From: Candidatus Zixiibacteriota bacterium
Lineage (GTDB): Bacteria > Zixibacteria > MSB-5A5 > JAABVY01
DNA length: 64,000 nt
Assembly (NCBI GenBank): GCA_011056555.1
Contig: DSEQ01000002.1
Location: 19,273-83,272 of the forward strand
Direction: 5' to 3'
Below the pieces are notes generated by a model. The model had not been told where the DNA came from and made no database searches. It saw only the letters and a list, made by a program, of their open reading frames with translations. A program made the translations under genes and the position numbers. Of the stretch, positions 28,276-37,347 are shown piece after piece. Position 1 is the stretch's first letter. Each line of letters starts with the position of its first letter.

Positions 28276-28749
28276 TTATAATGCAGAGAGCTTGCCGATC
28301 TTCTTGATCAGCTCGGATGTCGAATGTCCCGGAAGCAATTTGACACGTCTAACCTCTCCGCCCCATCCTTTTACCTCCTCAGCACCGACTATCTCTTTGA
28401 CCTTGTAATCAGAGCCTTTGACCAGAACATCCGGTTTGAGCTTCTTGATCAATTTAAGCGGGGTTTCATCGCTGAACGAAACCACATAGTCCACAGGCTC
28501 AAGCGCAGCCAGAATTTTGCTCCTCTCCTTGAACGGCATTATGGGCCGCCTGGGGCCCTTGATTTTTCTTACGGAAGCATCTGAGTTCAGGCCAACAATC
28601 AGCACATCCCCCAAAATTTTGCAGTCCTGCAGAAGTTTCAGGTGGCCGTAATGGATCAGGTCGAAAACGCCGTTGGTAAATACAACCCGACAGCTCCGCC
28701 AGCTTTTCCGGAGTTCAGCCATTCTATTTACACCAATTACTCTACCCAT
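28276..28749 (-). CDS. rfaE2: D-glycero-beta-D-manno-heptose 1-phosphate adenylyltransferase (RfaE2/HldE C-domain)
   Basis: VVFTNGVFDLIHYGHLKLLQDCKILGDVLIVGLNSDASVRKIKGPRRPIMPFKERSKILAAL. Confidence 0.92.
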   Translation of the reverse strand: MGRVIGVNRMAELRKSWRSCRVVFTNGVFDLIHYGHLKLLQDCKILGDVLIVGLNSDASVRKIKGPRRPIMPFKERSKILAALEPVDYVVSFSDETPLKLIKKLKPDVLVKGSDYKVKEIVGAEEVKGWGGEVRRVKLLPGHSTSELIKKIGKLSAL

Positions 28750-29749
28750 TATTATTTCCTTTGAGTCGTTTATTTATCTCTTTCATCAAAGCTTCTTTTG
28801 TAGTCTGGGCGGTGCCAAGCTCGGCCACCACCAATCCGGCCGCCTGGTTGGAGATATAGGCCGCCTCGGGCAGACTCGCTCCCGCCGCCACAGCCGAAAC
28901 AATGGCCGAGATAACCGTGTCGCCCGCACCGGTGACATCATACACCCTGCGGGCGGCAGTGGGAAGAAATGTCAGGCTGCCGCTCTTCTCGAACAACGCC
29001 ATCCCCTCCGGGCCGCGCGTGATCAGGAGCGACTCTGCGTCCAGTAGTCTCAAGAGGCCCCAGCCGACCTCTTTTAAATCATCCTCGTTCCTGATCCGTT
29101 TGCCATAAGCAAAACCGGCTTCGTGATGATTGGGGGTGATCACCGAGACTCGTTTATACGATTTGAAATTAACATCCTTGGGATCGACCGCAATGAATAC
29201 ACCGTTCTCGCGGCAGAGGTTAATGAGACTGCCCAGCAGCTTTTTCGTGATCACTCCCTTGCCGTAGTCGGATATAATCAACCCCTTTGCGTCGCTGATT
29301 TTTGCTTTGATCTTTGCGAATATTTCCTTTTCAATTTCCCGGCTGATATCCTCGGTGGTTTCATGGTCAGCGCGCACAACCTGCTGGTTATGGGCTATGA
29401 TACGGGTCTTTATGGTGGTCGGACGGGAATTATCCATGACAATTCCGTCTGAACGGATTCCATTATCACCCAGCAGAATATTAAATGTTTCCGAACGCAG
29501 GTCATTTCCTACCACACCCACAAGATGGGGATTATCCCCCAGCTTTCTTATATTCACCGCGACATTGGCGGCTCCGCCCAGTAGAAGCGTCTCGTTTCTG
29601 ACCTCCACCACCGGCACCGGCGCTTCGGGAGAAATTCGGTTTACATCGCCCCACAAATAGCGGTCCATCATGAGGTCGCCCAGTATAATGATGGAATTGC
29701 CGCCCATGTGAGAAAAGATTTCGTCTATTCTCTGCCTCTCTACTATCAA
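28742..29749 (-). CDS. rfaE1: D-glycero-beta-D-manno-heptose-7-phosphate kinase (RfaE1/HldE N-domain)
   Basis: IIILGDLMMDRYLWGDVNRISPEAPVPVVEVRNETLLLGGAANVAVNIRKLG...DVTGAGDTVISA; start uncertain (TTG 29749 or ATG 29707); the longer 554-aa ORF is antisense to the divergent gene. Confidence 0.88.
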   Translation of the reverse strand: MIVERQRIDEIFSHMGGNSIIILGDLMMDRYLWGDVNRISPEAPVPVVEVRNETLLLGGAANVAVNIRKLGDNPHLVGVVGNDLRSETFNILLGDNGIRSDGIVMDNSRPTTIKTRIIAHNQQVVRADHETTEDISREIEKEIFAKIKAKISDAKGLIISDYGKGVITKKLLGSLINLCRENGVFIAVDPKDVNFKSYKRVSVITPNHHEAGFAYGKRIRNEDDLKEVGWGLLRLLDAESLLITRGPEGMALFEKSGSLTFLPTAARRVYDVTGAGDTVISAIVSAVAAGASLPEAAYISNQAAGLVVAELGTAQTTKEALMKEINKRLKGNNNG

Positions 29750-29824
29750 CCCAAATTCCTTTTTGCTATTGACTTTGGGCTGAATTGTAATACTTTTATG
29801 CCAAAAGTTCAAGGAGGAAATCTT

Positions 29825-30148
29825 ATGAAGCAGCCACAAGGCACTCCACAGCAGATCAAAGTAGCGCTCGGGGATGATCTCCCGGACGAAGTATATTCCA
29901 ATTTGCAGATTATAAATTTTTCGCCGGCGGAATTCATAATCGACTTCGCACGTTTCTCTCCCGGTATGACCAAGGCCAAAGTCCACTCCCGTGTTATCCT
30001 GAATCCGACCACCGCCAAAGCGCTGTTGAACAACCTCGAAAACAGCATAAAAAAATATGAGGGCCAATTCGGGCCGATAAAAATGTTCGGCAAAGAGGAG
30101 AAATCGATCGGATTCCAAACAGCCACGGAACAAAAACTGGACGGCTGA
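29825..30148 (+). CDS. DUF3467-like protein
   Basis: AAGGAGG SD before ATG 29825; EVYSNLQIINFSPAEFIIDFARFSPGMTKAKVHSRVILNPTTAKALLNNLENSIKKYEGQFG. Confidence 0.82.
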   Translation: MKQPQGTPQQIKVALGDDLPDEVYSNLQIINFSPAEFIIDFARFSPGMTKAKVHSRVILNPTTAKALLNNLENSIKKYEGQFGPIKMFGKEEKSIGFQTATEQKLDG

Positions 30149-30206
30149 CAATTCACCCTGGGATTTTCGATTTCTATCAATAAACCACTTTGGAAAGGAA
30201 TAGAGC

Positions 30207-31949
30207 ATGGCTGAGGGCAAAACAGGAGCATTTTCATTTGTACTCCACTCCCATCTCCCGTATGTTCTCTCGCATGGGCGCTGGCCCCATGGTACCGACT
30301 GGCTGAATGAGGCCTGCGCGGAAACATATATACCCATCCTGGACATGCTCAACGAAATTGTCGAAGAGGGGCAAAGCCCCAATCTCACAATCAGCCTTTC
30401 CCCCACTCTCTGTGAACAGCTCGGACATAAGACCTTTTCTCATGAGTTTGTGACTTATCTGGATAACAAAATCCAGGCGGCAGTCACTGATAAAGAAATC
30501 TTCGACAGGCACGGTGATACGGAGATGGCCGAACTCGCCCAGATGTGGATAGATTTTTACAGCAGGACCAAAGACAGTTTTAAAAATAAATACAAGCAGA
30601 ATTTGCCGGAGGTTTTCAAGGAACTTCAGGATAACGGCCATATCGAGATTATGACCTGTGCCGCAACTCACGGCTACCTTCCCCTGCTTTCGCAGGATAC
30701 GACTATTCAGGCCCAGATCAAACAGGCCATCCAATCCTATGAAAATTTCTTTGACCGCAAACCGCGCGGGATATGGCTGCCCGAGTGCGCTTATCGTCCC
30801 CGCTACGAATGGAAACCCCCGGTGCAGGTGGAAGGTCTGGAGCAGAGTTATCTGCGCAAAGGCGTGGAGGAAATACTCTCTGAAAACGGCATAGAATATT
30901 TTATAGTCGACAGCGCGCTTCTAAAAGGCGGCAAGGCCATCGGAGTATATATCGACCGCTTTGAGGCGCTGCAGAAGCTCTGGGGCCAATTCGAGAAAGA
31001 GTACAGGCCGCCCGAGGAAATCAAGGAGAGAAGCCCGCAGGAAGTGTACCTGGTATCCTCCGGGGACGAAAATAAAAAGCCGGTGGCCGTCTTCACCCGC
31101 GACCCCGACACCGGTCTGCAGGTCTGGTCGGGAGAATATGGCTACCCGGGGGACGGTAATTATCTGGACTTCCACAAAAAACGTTTTCCCGGCGGCCACC
31201 GTTACTGGAAAGTGACTTCGGCCAAAAGCGATCTGGCTGATAAAGAGGAATACAATTTTAAGGCAGCAATGGGACGGGTGCCGGAAAATGCCGCGCACTT
31301 CAAATCGGTAGTGAAGGATACACTGCTCGCATATCATGAGAGATCGGGGAAAAAAGGCTTTCTGTGTGCCCCGTTTGACTGCGAGTTATTCGGACACTGG
31401 TGGTTTGAGGGGGTCAATTTCCTCAAACTGGTAATTCAATATGTCAACCACGATGAACAGATCGAAACCAGGACATGCTCGAGCTTCCTGGATGAAGCCC
31501 TCCCCACCGAGGTGATCTCGTTGCCCGAAGGCAGCTGGGGCAAGGGCGGATACCATTACATCTGGCTGAATGAGTGGACGGAATGGAGCTGGAAGCATAT
31601 ATATGAGGATGAACTGCGCATGCAGTCGCTGGCGCAGAAATACAAAGACAGCGATGACAAGGATCTTCAGAATATTCTCAAACAGGCCGCGCGCGAACTT
31701 ATGCTCCTGGTCGCCTCCGACTGGCAGTTCCTGATCTCAACCTGGGCCGCCCGTGATTACGCCGAAATGAGGCTGGCACGGCATCACAAAAGATTTCAGC
31801 GTCTGGCTAATATGGCTGAAAGATATGCAAGCGGCGATGACGTCGACCAGGAGGACTGGACCTTCCTGGGAGATATGGAAAACCAGGACAGCATCTTCCC
31901 GGATGTAGAGATCTCCTGGTTTGCTGAACTCGACTACCCGATAACTTGA
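30207..31949 (+). CDS. Glycoside hydrolase family 57 / DUF1957 (alpha-glucan branching or amylase type)
   Basis: FVLHSHLPYVLSHGRWPHGTDWLNEACAETYIPIL...GIWLPECAYRPRYE...CAPFDCELFGHWWFEG. Confidence 0.9.
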   Translation: MAEGKTGAFSFVLHSHLPYVLSHGRWPHGTDWLNEACAETYIPILDMLNEIVEEGQSPNLTISLSPTLCEQLGHKTFSHEFVTYLDNKIQAAVTDKEIFDRHGDTEMAELAQMWIDFYSRTKDSFKNKYKQNLPEVFKELQDNGHIEIMTCAATHGYLPLLSQDTTIQAQIKQAIQSYENFFDRKPRGIWLPECAYRPRYEWKPPVQVEGLEQSYLRKGVEEILSENGIEYFIVDSALLKGGKAIGVYIDRFEALQKLWGQFEKEYRPPEEIKERSPQEVYLVSSGDENKKPVAVFTRDPDTGLQVWSGEYGYPGDGNYLDFHKKRFPGGHRYWKVTSAKSDLADKEEYNFKAAMGRVPENAAHFKSVVKDTLLAYHERSGKKGFLCAPFDCELFGHWWFEGVNFLKLVIQYVNHDEQIETRTCSSFLDEALPTEVISLPEGSWGKGGYHYIWLNEWTEWSWKHIYEDELRMQSLAQKYKDSDDKDLQNILKQAARELMLLVASDWQFLISTWAARDYAEMRLARHHKRFQRLANMAERYASGDDVDQEDWTFLGDMENQDSIFPDVEISWFAELDYPIT

Positions 31950-31991
31950 TTTCGAATACCGAATAATACTATCGAAGCGGATAATGATATG

Positions 31992-32022
31992 AAGCCCGAG
32001 AACCGCAGGCTCGGGCTTTTCC
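31992..32022 (+). terminator. Intrinsic terminator after GH57 gene
   Basis: AAGCCCGAG-aaccgcagg-CTCGGGCTT followed by TT. Confidence 0.8.
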
Positions 32023-32162
32023 AGCAAGCCGACTATAACTGATAAATTTCACAAAGTTTTTCCTTGATCTTTGAAACAAAACGTATAATATCATGTTAAA
32101 AGAGGATATGAACAATCCTGTTTTATTATATTTTTGATATGCGCATTAATGGAGGTAACTAT

Positions 32163-32753
32163 ATGACATTTATGAGAATATTATTTGCATTCGGTATGAT
32201 AGCGGTCATCATCGGCGCCGCGGCAATTGCAGGAGAAGAGCAGCAGGGAAGCAAGTCAAAGGAAATGACCTCTGCGGAAATGCCTCCCATGGGTCCTCCC
32301 GAGGAGATGAAGATGCTCGAATCTGTTGTGGGAGTTTATGATGTCGAACAGCAGTGGCGCATGGATCCCTCTTCGGAGGAATGGGAGACCTCAACCGGCG
32401 TGGCGACCTATAAAATGATTCTGGACGGCGCAGCCATGCAGCATACATTTGAGTCGCAGATGATGGGTATGCCCTACCAGGGCCTGGGCCTGATCGCTTT
32501 CAACCGGGAAACCGGAAAATGGCAGCAGACCTGGCTGGATAATATGGGCGCCCAGATCAGCTATTACGAGGGCGATTATAAGGATGGACAGATGGTATCG
32601 AGCGGCGAAGAAAAATGGCAGGGGCAGACATATCTCGCCAGGATTACGGTTTACAATATGGAACCTGCTGGTTTTGACTGGAAATACGAGATGTCAACCG
32701 ATGGAGGAAAAACTTACTACACATCCGGAAAAGCCCATTATTCCAAGCGTTAA
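32163..32753 (+). CDS. DUF1579-like exported protein
   Basis: Signal-peptide-like N-terminus; MLESVVGVYDVEQQWRMDPSSEEWETSTGVATYKMILDGAAMQHTFESQMMGMPYQGLGLIAFNRETGKWQQTWLDNMG. Confidence 0.8.
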   Translation: MTFMRILFAFGMIAVIIGAAAIAGEEQQGSKSKEMTSAEMPPMGPPEEMKMLESVVGVYDVEQQWRMDPSSEEWETSTGVATYKMILDGAAMQHTFESQMMGMPYQGLGLIAFNRETGKWQQTWLDNMGAQISYYEGDYKDGQMVSSGEEKWQGQTYLARITVYNMEPAGFDWKYEMSTDGGKTYYTSGKAHYSKR

Positions 32754-32779
32754 AAATCCTCTCAAATTCCCGGATAGAA

Positions 32780-32815
32780 AAGGCGGAGCTGTTTAAGCTC
32801 CGCCTTCAGTTTTTT
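32780..32815 (+). terminator. Intrinsic terminator
   Basis: AAGGCGGAGCT-gtttа-like loop-AGCTCCGCCTT then cagTTTTTT. Confidence 0.85.
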
Positions 32816-32829
32816 GGGCTTTTCAGTAG

Positions 32830-33198
32830 TTATTTCTTGGACCATAATCCCATGATGTTCCCGGCCGGATCCTTAAATAGTAAGTAATAGCCGTAATCCG
32901 GCGCTATGGCTGTCTTTTCCTGCACGATTTCCACTCCCCTTTCACGCAAGCGTGAGAGATATTCTTCCAAATTGTCAACTTTGAGGTAAATACTGCAGCC
33001 GGTATCATTTGGCCTTCCCATGGTTGAAAAGCCGCCCTCACAGCCATTGCTGTCCTTCCACATGCCATAACCATTCATGGAGTTACGGACTTCCCAGTGA
33101 AAAAGCTCGGCATAAAACATCATGCTCTCTCCCAGATCACTGGCATAAATTTCGGTGTGACAAAGAGAACCGTCAGGCAGCTTGGAAATTGACATCAT
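32830..33198 (-). CDS. VOC-family (glyoxalase/bleomycin resistance-like) protein
   Basis: CHTEIYASDLGESMMFYAELFHWEV...YYLLFKDPAGNIMGLWS. Confidence 0.85.
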   Translation of the reverse strand: MMSISKLPDGSLCHTEIYASDLGESMMFYAELFHWEVRNSMNGYGMWKDSNGCEGGFSTMGRPNDTGCSIYLKVDNLEEYLSRLRERGVEIVQEKTAIAPDYGYYLLFKDPAGNIMGLWSKK

Positions 33199-33314
33199 TC
33201 CTCCTCATTTTGAATGTGACTGCCTTTAAGATTTAGATGAGTATAATTCTGCGGAATTGTCATAGTTTTTGCCCTGTTCGTATATAAGAACGGTGAGGAT
33301 GGAATTTTGGTTTC

Positions 33315-33345
33315 ATAAAAAAAGCCTGCTTTGATGAGCAGGCTT
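33315..33345 (-). terminator. Minus-strand intrinsic terminator without an obvious upstream CDS
   Basis: Minus strand reads AAGCCTGCT-catcaa-AGCAGGCTT-TTTTT; no minus-strand ORF directly upstream. Confidence 0.75.
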
Positions 33346-33521
33346 CAGGGTCAGAGCCTTGTGGATTGGTCACGTAACTTAGGTTTTCTTGCCTTTTCTA
33401 TCTGGATATACAATTAACCAAAAGACTTGTTCCAGAAAATAGCGGGATTTTAACAAATTTCAGGTTTGCATATTTTTCACAAAGCTATATCTTCTACTGC
33501 GTTCTGAGAAACAGCAATAAT

Positions 33522-35888
33522 ATGGATGAACATACATTACATAAGCTGGAATTCGACAAGATTAAAGTGCTCCTGCGGGATATCTGCCACACCCCGGCAG
33601 GCGTTGCCAGGGCGGAAAACCTTTATCCCAGAATAGATTACGAGCAGATAAAAAGAGAACTGGCAGAAACCGCACAGCTCACCGAGATACTCAGGTTCGA
33701 AGAGCCATTCGTAATGCAGACTCTTGATCCGGTGGACCTGTATTTATCACGCCTCAAAGTCGAGAACAGCTATCTGGACGCCACCGAATATCTCAAGGTG
33801 GCGCATTTCTTACGGGTATGTCACAGCCTGACACAATACATGAAGGGAAAGGCAGATAAGTATCCCCTGATCAATTCCTATATTTCCGAAATAAAACCTG
33901 CGCCCGAGGTTCTCAAGAAGATCGAAAAGGCAATCGATAAGACAGGCGAGGTGATGGACTCGGCGTCCCCCAAACTTCGCAAGATCAGGATAGAAAAACA
34001 ACTGGTGCGCAATAGAATACTGGCGAGACTTGAATCTATGATTCAATCACGCAGGACGCCGGAAACGCGCCAGGATGACCTCATTACCATTCGCGATGGA
34101 CGCTATGTGATCCCCATGCAGACATCTGACGTCACCAGTAAAACCGGTGTTATCCACGGCCGTTCCAAAACCGGTATGACCTTGTTTGTCGAGCCGATGG
34201 CGACTGTCGAAATGAACAACCACCTGCGGGAATTGCTCAATGAAGAGGAAGAGGAGATTGAGCGGATCCTGATCGATATTGGCGACTCGGTACGCTCTCA
34301 TCTGCCTGAATTTCGGCACAATTATGAGATGGTCGGGATTATCGATTTCATCCATGCCAAAGCTCGCCTGGCCGTGCGTTTAGACTGTAATCCCCCCAGG
34401 CTGGTGGAGAGACCATATATTGATCTGAAGGATTCGCGCCATCCGCTCCTGCTCATATCGGTCGAAAAACAGTCAGAGGTCGTGCCGCTGGATATTCATC
34501 TGGCAAAAGATTTCGATTGCATTGTAATCACCGGGCCGAATATGGGCGGCAAGACAGTCGCCTTGAAAACTGTCGGTTTGCTGTCGCTCATGGTCCAGTC
34601 CGGATTGTTGATACCGGCACATGAGGATTCTGCAATGGGGATTTTCGGACGCATTTTCGCCGACATCGGTGATGAGCAGTCGATCGAGCTGTCATTATCG
34701 ACATTTTCCTCACACGTGTCGAAGATTATTGCAGCGGTCAAGAACTGCGATGAAAACACGCTGATTCTCATGGATGAGCTCGGCGCCGGCACAGATCCGG
34801 TCGAGGGCTCCGCACTGGGGGAGGCGATCCTGAAGAAGATTCTTGATTGCAAGGGAAAGGCGATTATAACCACCCACTATTCGGCGCTCAAGACTCTTCC
34901 AGAGAAAGACAGGCGCATCCAGAATGCATCACTGGAATTCGATCAGAAAACCCTGAAACCTACATACAGGCTTCAGATCGGCCTGCCCGGGTCATCCTAC
35001 GCGATTGAAATGGCCAAGCGCCTGGGTATGCCGCAGGATATTGTCGAGGATGCAGTGCAGCTTATGGGCACGCAGGAGAGGAATCTGGCCGAGTTAATCG
35101 AGCGCTTACAGGCCGAGACTCAGGATGCAGAAGAGGCCAAAAAAGCAGCTTTGCAGGAGAAGGAAGAAGTCGACAGGCTGCGCAAGCACTATCTCGATCG
35201 GCAGGACCAGATCGCAGAAGAACAGCAGGCCTACAAAGAGAAAGCAATGAAGGAAGCCGAGGATTTGGTCAAGAGTACACGCACCCGCCTGGAACAACTG
35301 GTACGCAATATAAAGGAGCACAAAGCGGACAAGGAAAGCGTGAAGGAAGCCCACAAATTCATTAAAGAAAAACAGGATGAATTCAGAAGCAGACTGGAAA
35401 AGATGAAGACCCGGAAAGAGACGGCCATGGAAGAGACCCTCTCCCCCGGTGATCGCGTATTTATTGAAAACCTTCGTACCGAGGGGGAATTAATTGACTA
35501 TAATGAAAATACCGACAGCTGGCGGGTTCAGACCGGCAGTATTATCGCCAGCGTCAAATCCGATCTGCTCAAAAAAATACGTAAGCAGGAGCCGAGGAGA
35601 CGTGTACCCTCAGGTGTGAACTATGCACCCTTTGAGGACGTGCCGATGCAGATTTCTGTGCGGGGTATGACCGCCGAAGAAGCAATTTCGGCCGTAGAGA
35701 AATATCTGGATTCGGTCTCAATTGCCAACCTGGAGACAGTATATATTCTCCATGGCAAAGGTACCGGCGCCCTGCGTAAAGCTATCGGAGATTACCTGAA
35801 AACTCATCCAATGGTTGAGAACCACAGGCTGGGGTATTTTAATGAGGGCGGTGCGGGAGTCACAGTCATAAAAATGAAAAAGAGCTAA
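33522..35888 (+). CDS. mutS2: Endonuclease MutS2
   Basis: ITGPNMGGKTVALKTVGLLSLMVQSGL; LMDELGAGTDPVEGSALGEAIL; C-terminal Smr domain (HGKGTGALRKAI). Confidence 0.95.
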   Translation: MDEHTLHKLEFDKIKVLLRDICHTPAGVARAENLYPRIDYEQIKRELAETAQLTEILRFEEPFVMQTLDPVDLYLSRLKVENSYLDATEYLKVAHFLRVCHSLTQYMKGKADKYPLINSYISEIKPAPEVLKKIEKAIDKTGEVMDSASPKLRKIRIEKQLVRNRILARLESMIQSRRTPETRQDDLITIRDGRYVIPMQTSDVTSKTGVIHGRSKTGMTLFVEPMATVEMNNHLRELLNEEEEEIERILIDIGDSVRSHLPEFRHNYEMVGIIDFIHAKARLAVRLDCNPPRLVERPYIDLKDSRHPLLLISVEKQSEVVPLDIHLAKDFDCIVITGPNMGGKTVALKTVGLLSLMVQSGLLIPAHEDSAMGIFGRIFADIGDEQSIELSLSTFSSHVSKIIAAVKNCDENTLILMDELGAGTDPVEGSALGEAILKKILDCKGKAIITTHYSALKTLPEKDRRIQNASLEFDQKTLKPTYRLQIGLPGSSYAIEMAKRLGMPQDIVEDAVQLMGTQERNLAELIERLQAETQDAEEAKKAALQEKEEVDRLRKHYLDRQDQIAEEQQAYKEKAMKEAEDLVKSTRTRLEQLVRNIKEHKADKESVKEAHKFIKEKQDEFRSRLEKMKTRKETAMEETLSPGDRVFIENLRTEGELIDYNENTDSWRVQTGSIIASVKSDLLKKIRKQEPRRRVPSGVNYAPFEDVPMQISVRGMTAEEAISAVEKYLDSVSIANLETVYILHGKGTGALRKAIGDYLKTHPMVENHRLGYFNEGGAGVTVIKMKKS

Positions 35889-35897
35889 GTGCCGGGA

Positions 35898-36881
35898 TCA
35901 ATCTTTCACTTCAAGTAACGCTTGATGCGCTTGCCGCAATTCATTATAGCTTAATAGCTTGATATTTTCCTCCTCCAGAATACGATTCAGCCTGCCGCTG
36001 GCCAGGAATTCGCAATCCCAGAGCCGTATCGATTCATAGCTGATATCCTTGCGTTTTGAATATTCATGCTGGAGGACCCTGAAATCCTCCCCATTGTAAG
36101 AGGGGTGAAAGTAAATTTCAGTGATTCCGGCCGGCATATTCCTTACAGCAAATTCATAAGCCTGGAATCGTGTTTCCTTCTCAGAAGTAAATGACATCGG
36201 TATATACGCCAGATTGTCCGGGAAGATGAAACGCCGCTGCCGGGCTTGCCGCAATTGCTCCACCGGCAGTCCCATCAACCGGGCCAGATTCTCAGAACCC
36301 ATGCGCACAGGCAGTTCATATTCTGCTGCGAGTTTAAGATATATATCGATTAAATCGGGCCTGAGCTGCATGGCCCCCATGTGTGTATCGAGATGGTCAA
36401 TTTGCAGGCCGGATTCACGCAGGCGTTCAATCTGAGCCCGGCATTCCGCTTCGATTTCATCCTTGTCAGCAACAAGATAAAGCTGTTTGATCTCGGAGTA
36501 AAACTGGCCGGAACCATTCAAGAGAGAAGGAACCTCATCGGCCGGCAGTACCGGCGCGAGGATATGATTCTCCCATTCCGAGGTCAGGGCAAGGTGTACG
36601 CCGGCAGTACCGCCCCTCTGCCCCAGCATATCCAGCCCTTCATCAGTGCCATCCGCGGATGCAAACATCGAAACTGAACTGACTATCCCCTCGTCGATAA
36701 GCTCGATTACAGCCCTGTTAGTGCTGGAGCACAAGCCGAAATCATCGGCATTCACTATCAGGAGTTTATCATTACGCGAATACCCGCAGATTTCCGCAAG
36801 AGTCCGCATCCCGCTGACGCAGGGACGTTCCATAGGCTTGGAGAATATTTTCGTGATTTCGCTGACCGTTTGAAAAAGCAT
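35898..36881 (-). CDS. YdjC/ChbG/HpnK-family carbohydrate deacetylase
   Basis: LLIVNADDFGLCSSTNRAVIELIDEGIVSSVSMFA...GVHLALTSEW...IDHLDTHMG. Confidence 0.88.
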   Translation of the reverse strand: MLFQTVSEITKIFSKPMERPCVSGMRTLAEICGYSRNDKLLIVNADDFGLCSSTNRAVIELIDEGIVSSVSMFASADGTDEGLDMLGQRGGTAGVHLALTSEWENHILAPVLPADEVPSLLNGSGQFYSEIKQLYLVADKDEIEAECRAQIERLRESGLQIDHLDTHMGAMQLRPDLIDIYLKLAAEYELPVRMGSENLARLMGLPVEQLRQARQRRFIFPDNLAYIPMSFTSEKETRFQAYEFAVRNMPAGITEIYFHPSYNGEDFRVLQHEYSKRKDISYESIRLWDCEFLASGRLNRILEEENIKLLSYNELRQAHQALLEVKD

Positions 36882-36956
36882 CCCGCAATTTCATGAAAAT
36901 CTTATTAAATGTCAATTGGCTTCTGGCGGGCGGGATTGATTTGTGGGGATAAAAGA

Positions 36957-37036
36957 TTAGGGAGTGGTGGAGGGGGGATGCCCGACTCTACCGTCAGGTG
37001 GCTGATTAACAGCACACACCACTCCCTAAATTTTTC
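36957..37036. ncRNA. Long stem-loop in intergenic region; possible structured RNA or terminator
   Basis: Perfect 13-bp stem TTAGGGAGTGGTG (36957-36969) / CACCACTCCCTAA (37017-37029), then ATTTTT. Confidence 0.4.
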
Positions 37037-37347
37037 AGAAGTTCCATCTTATATTTTCAGAATAGGAATAGAGCAACTCTCATGCCTTATAATCAAAATA
37101 GTAGTCTACTATCTATATTTTAGCAACGCTTTAAATACAAAGCATATTTTTATATATCACATAAGGTTAGTACGTATGGAAGTATTCTGCCATCCACACT
37201 CCTTAACTATCTACGTTCGGAATTTGAAAATCTATGGTATAATCGGCATTAATCTTAACCTATTGCGCAACATTTTGCATAGAATTGAACTGCCATAATG
37301 GCTTATTTATATTAATGTGCTATATCCAATTAAACTAAGATCTTACC

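Noticed and set aside
29708-30406. N-terminal ~220 aa of the 554-aa minus-strand ORF (28742-30406)
   Set aside because: It is antisense to the DUF3467 and GH57 genes, has no kinase similarity, and HldE1-like sequence starts only near 29749/29707.
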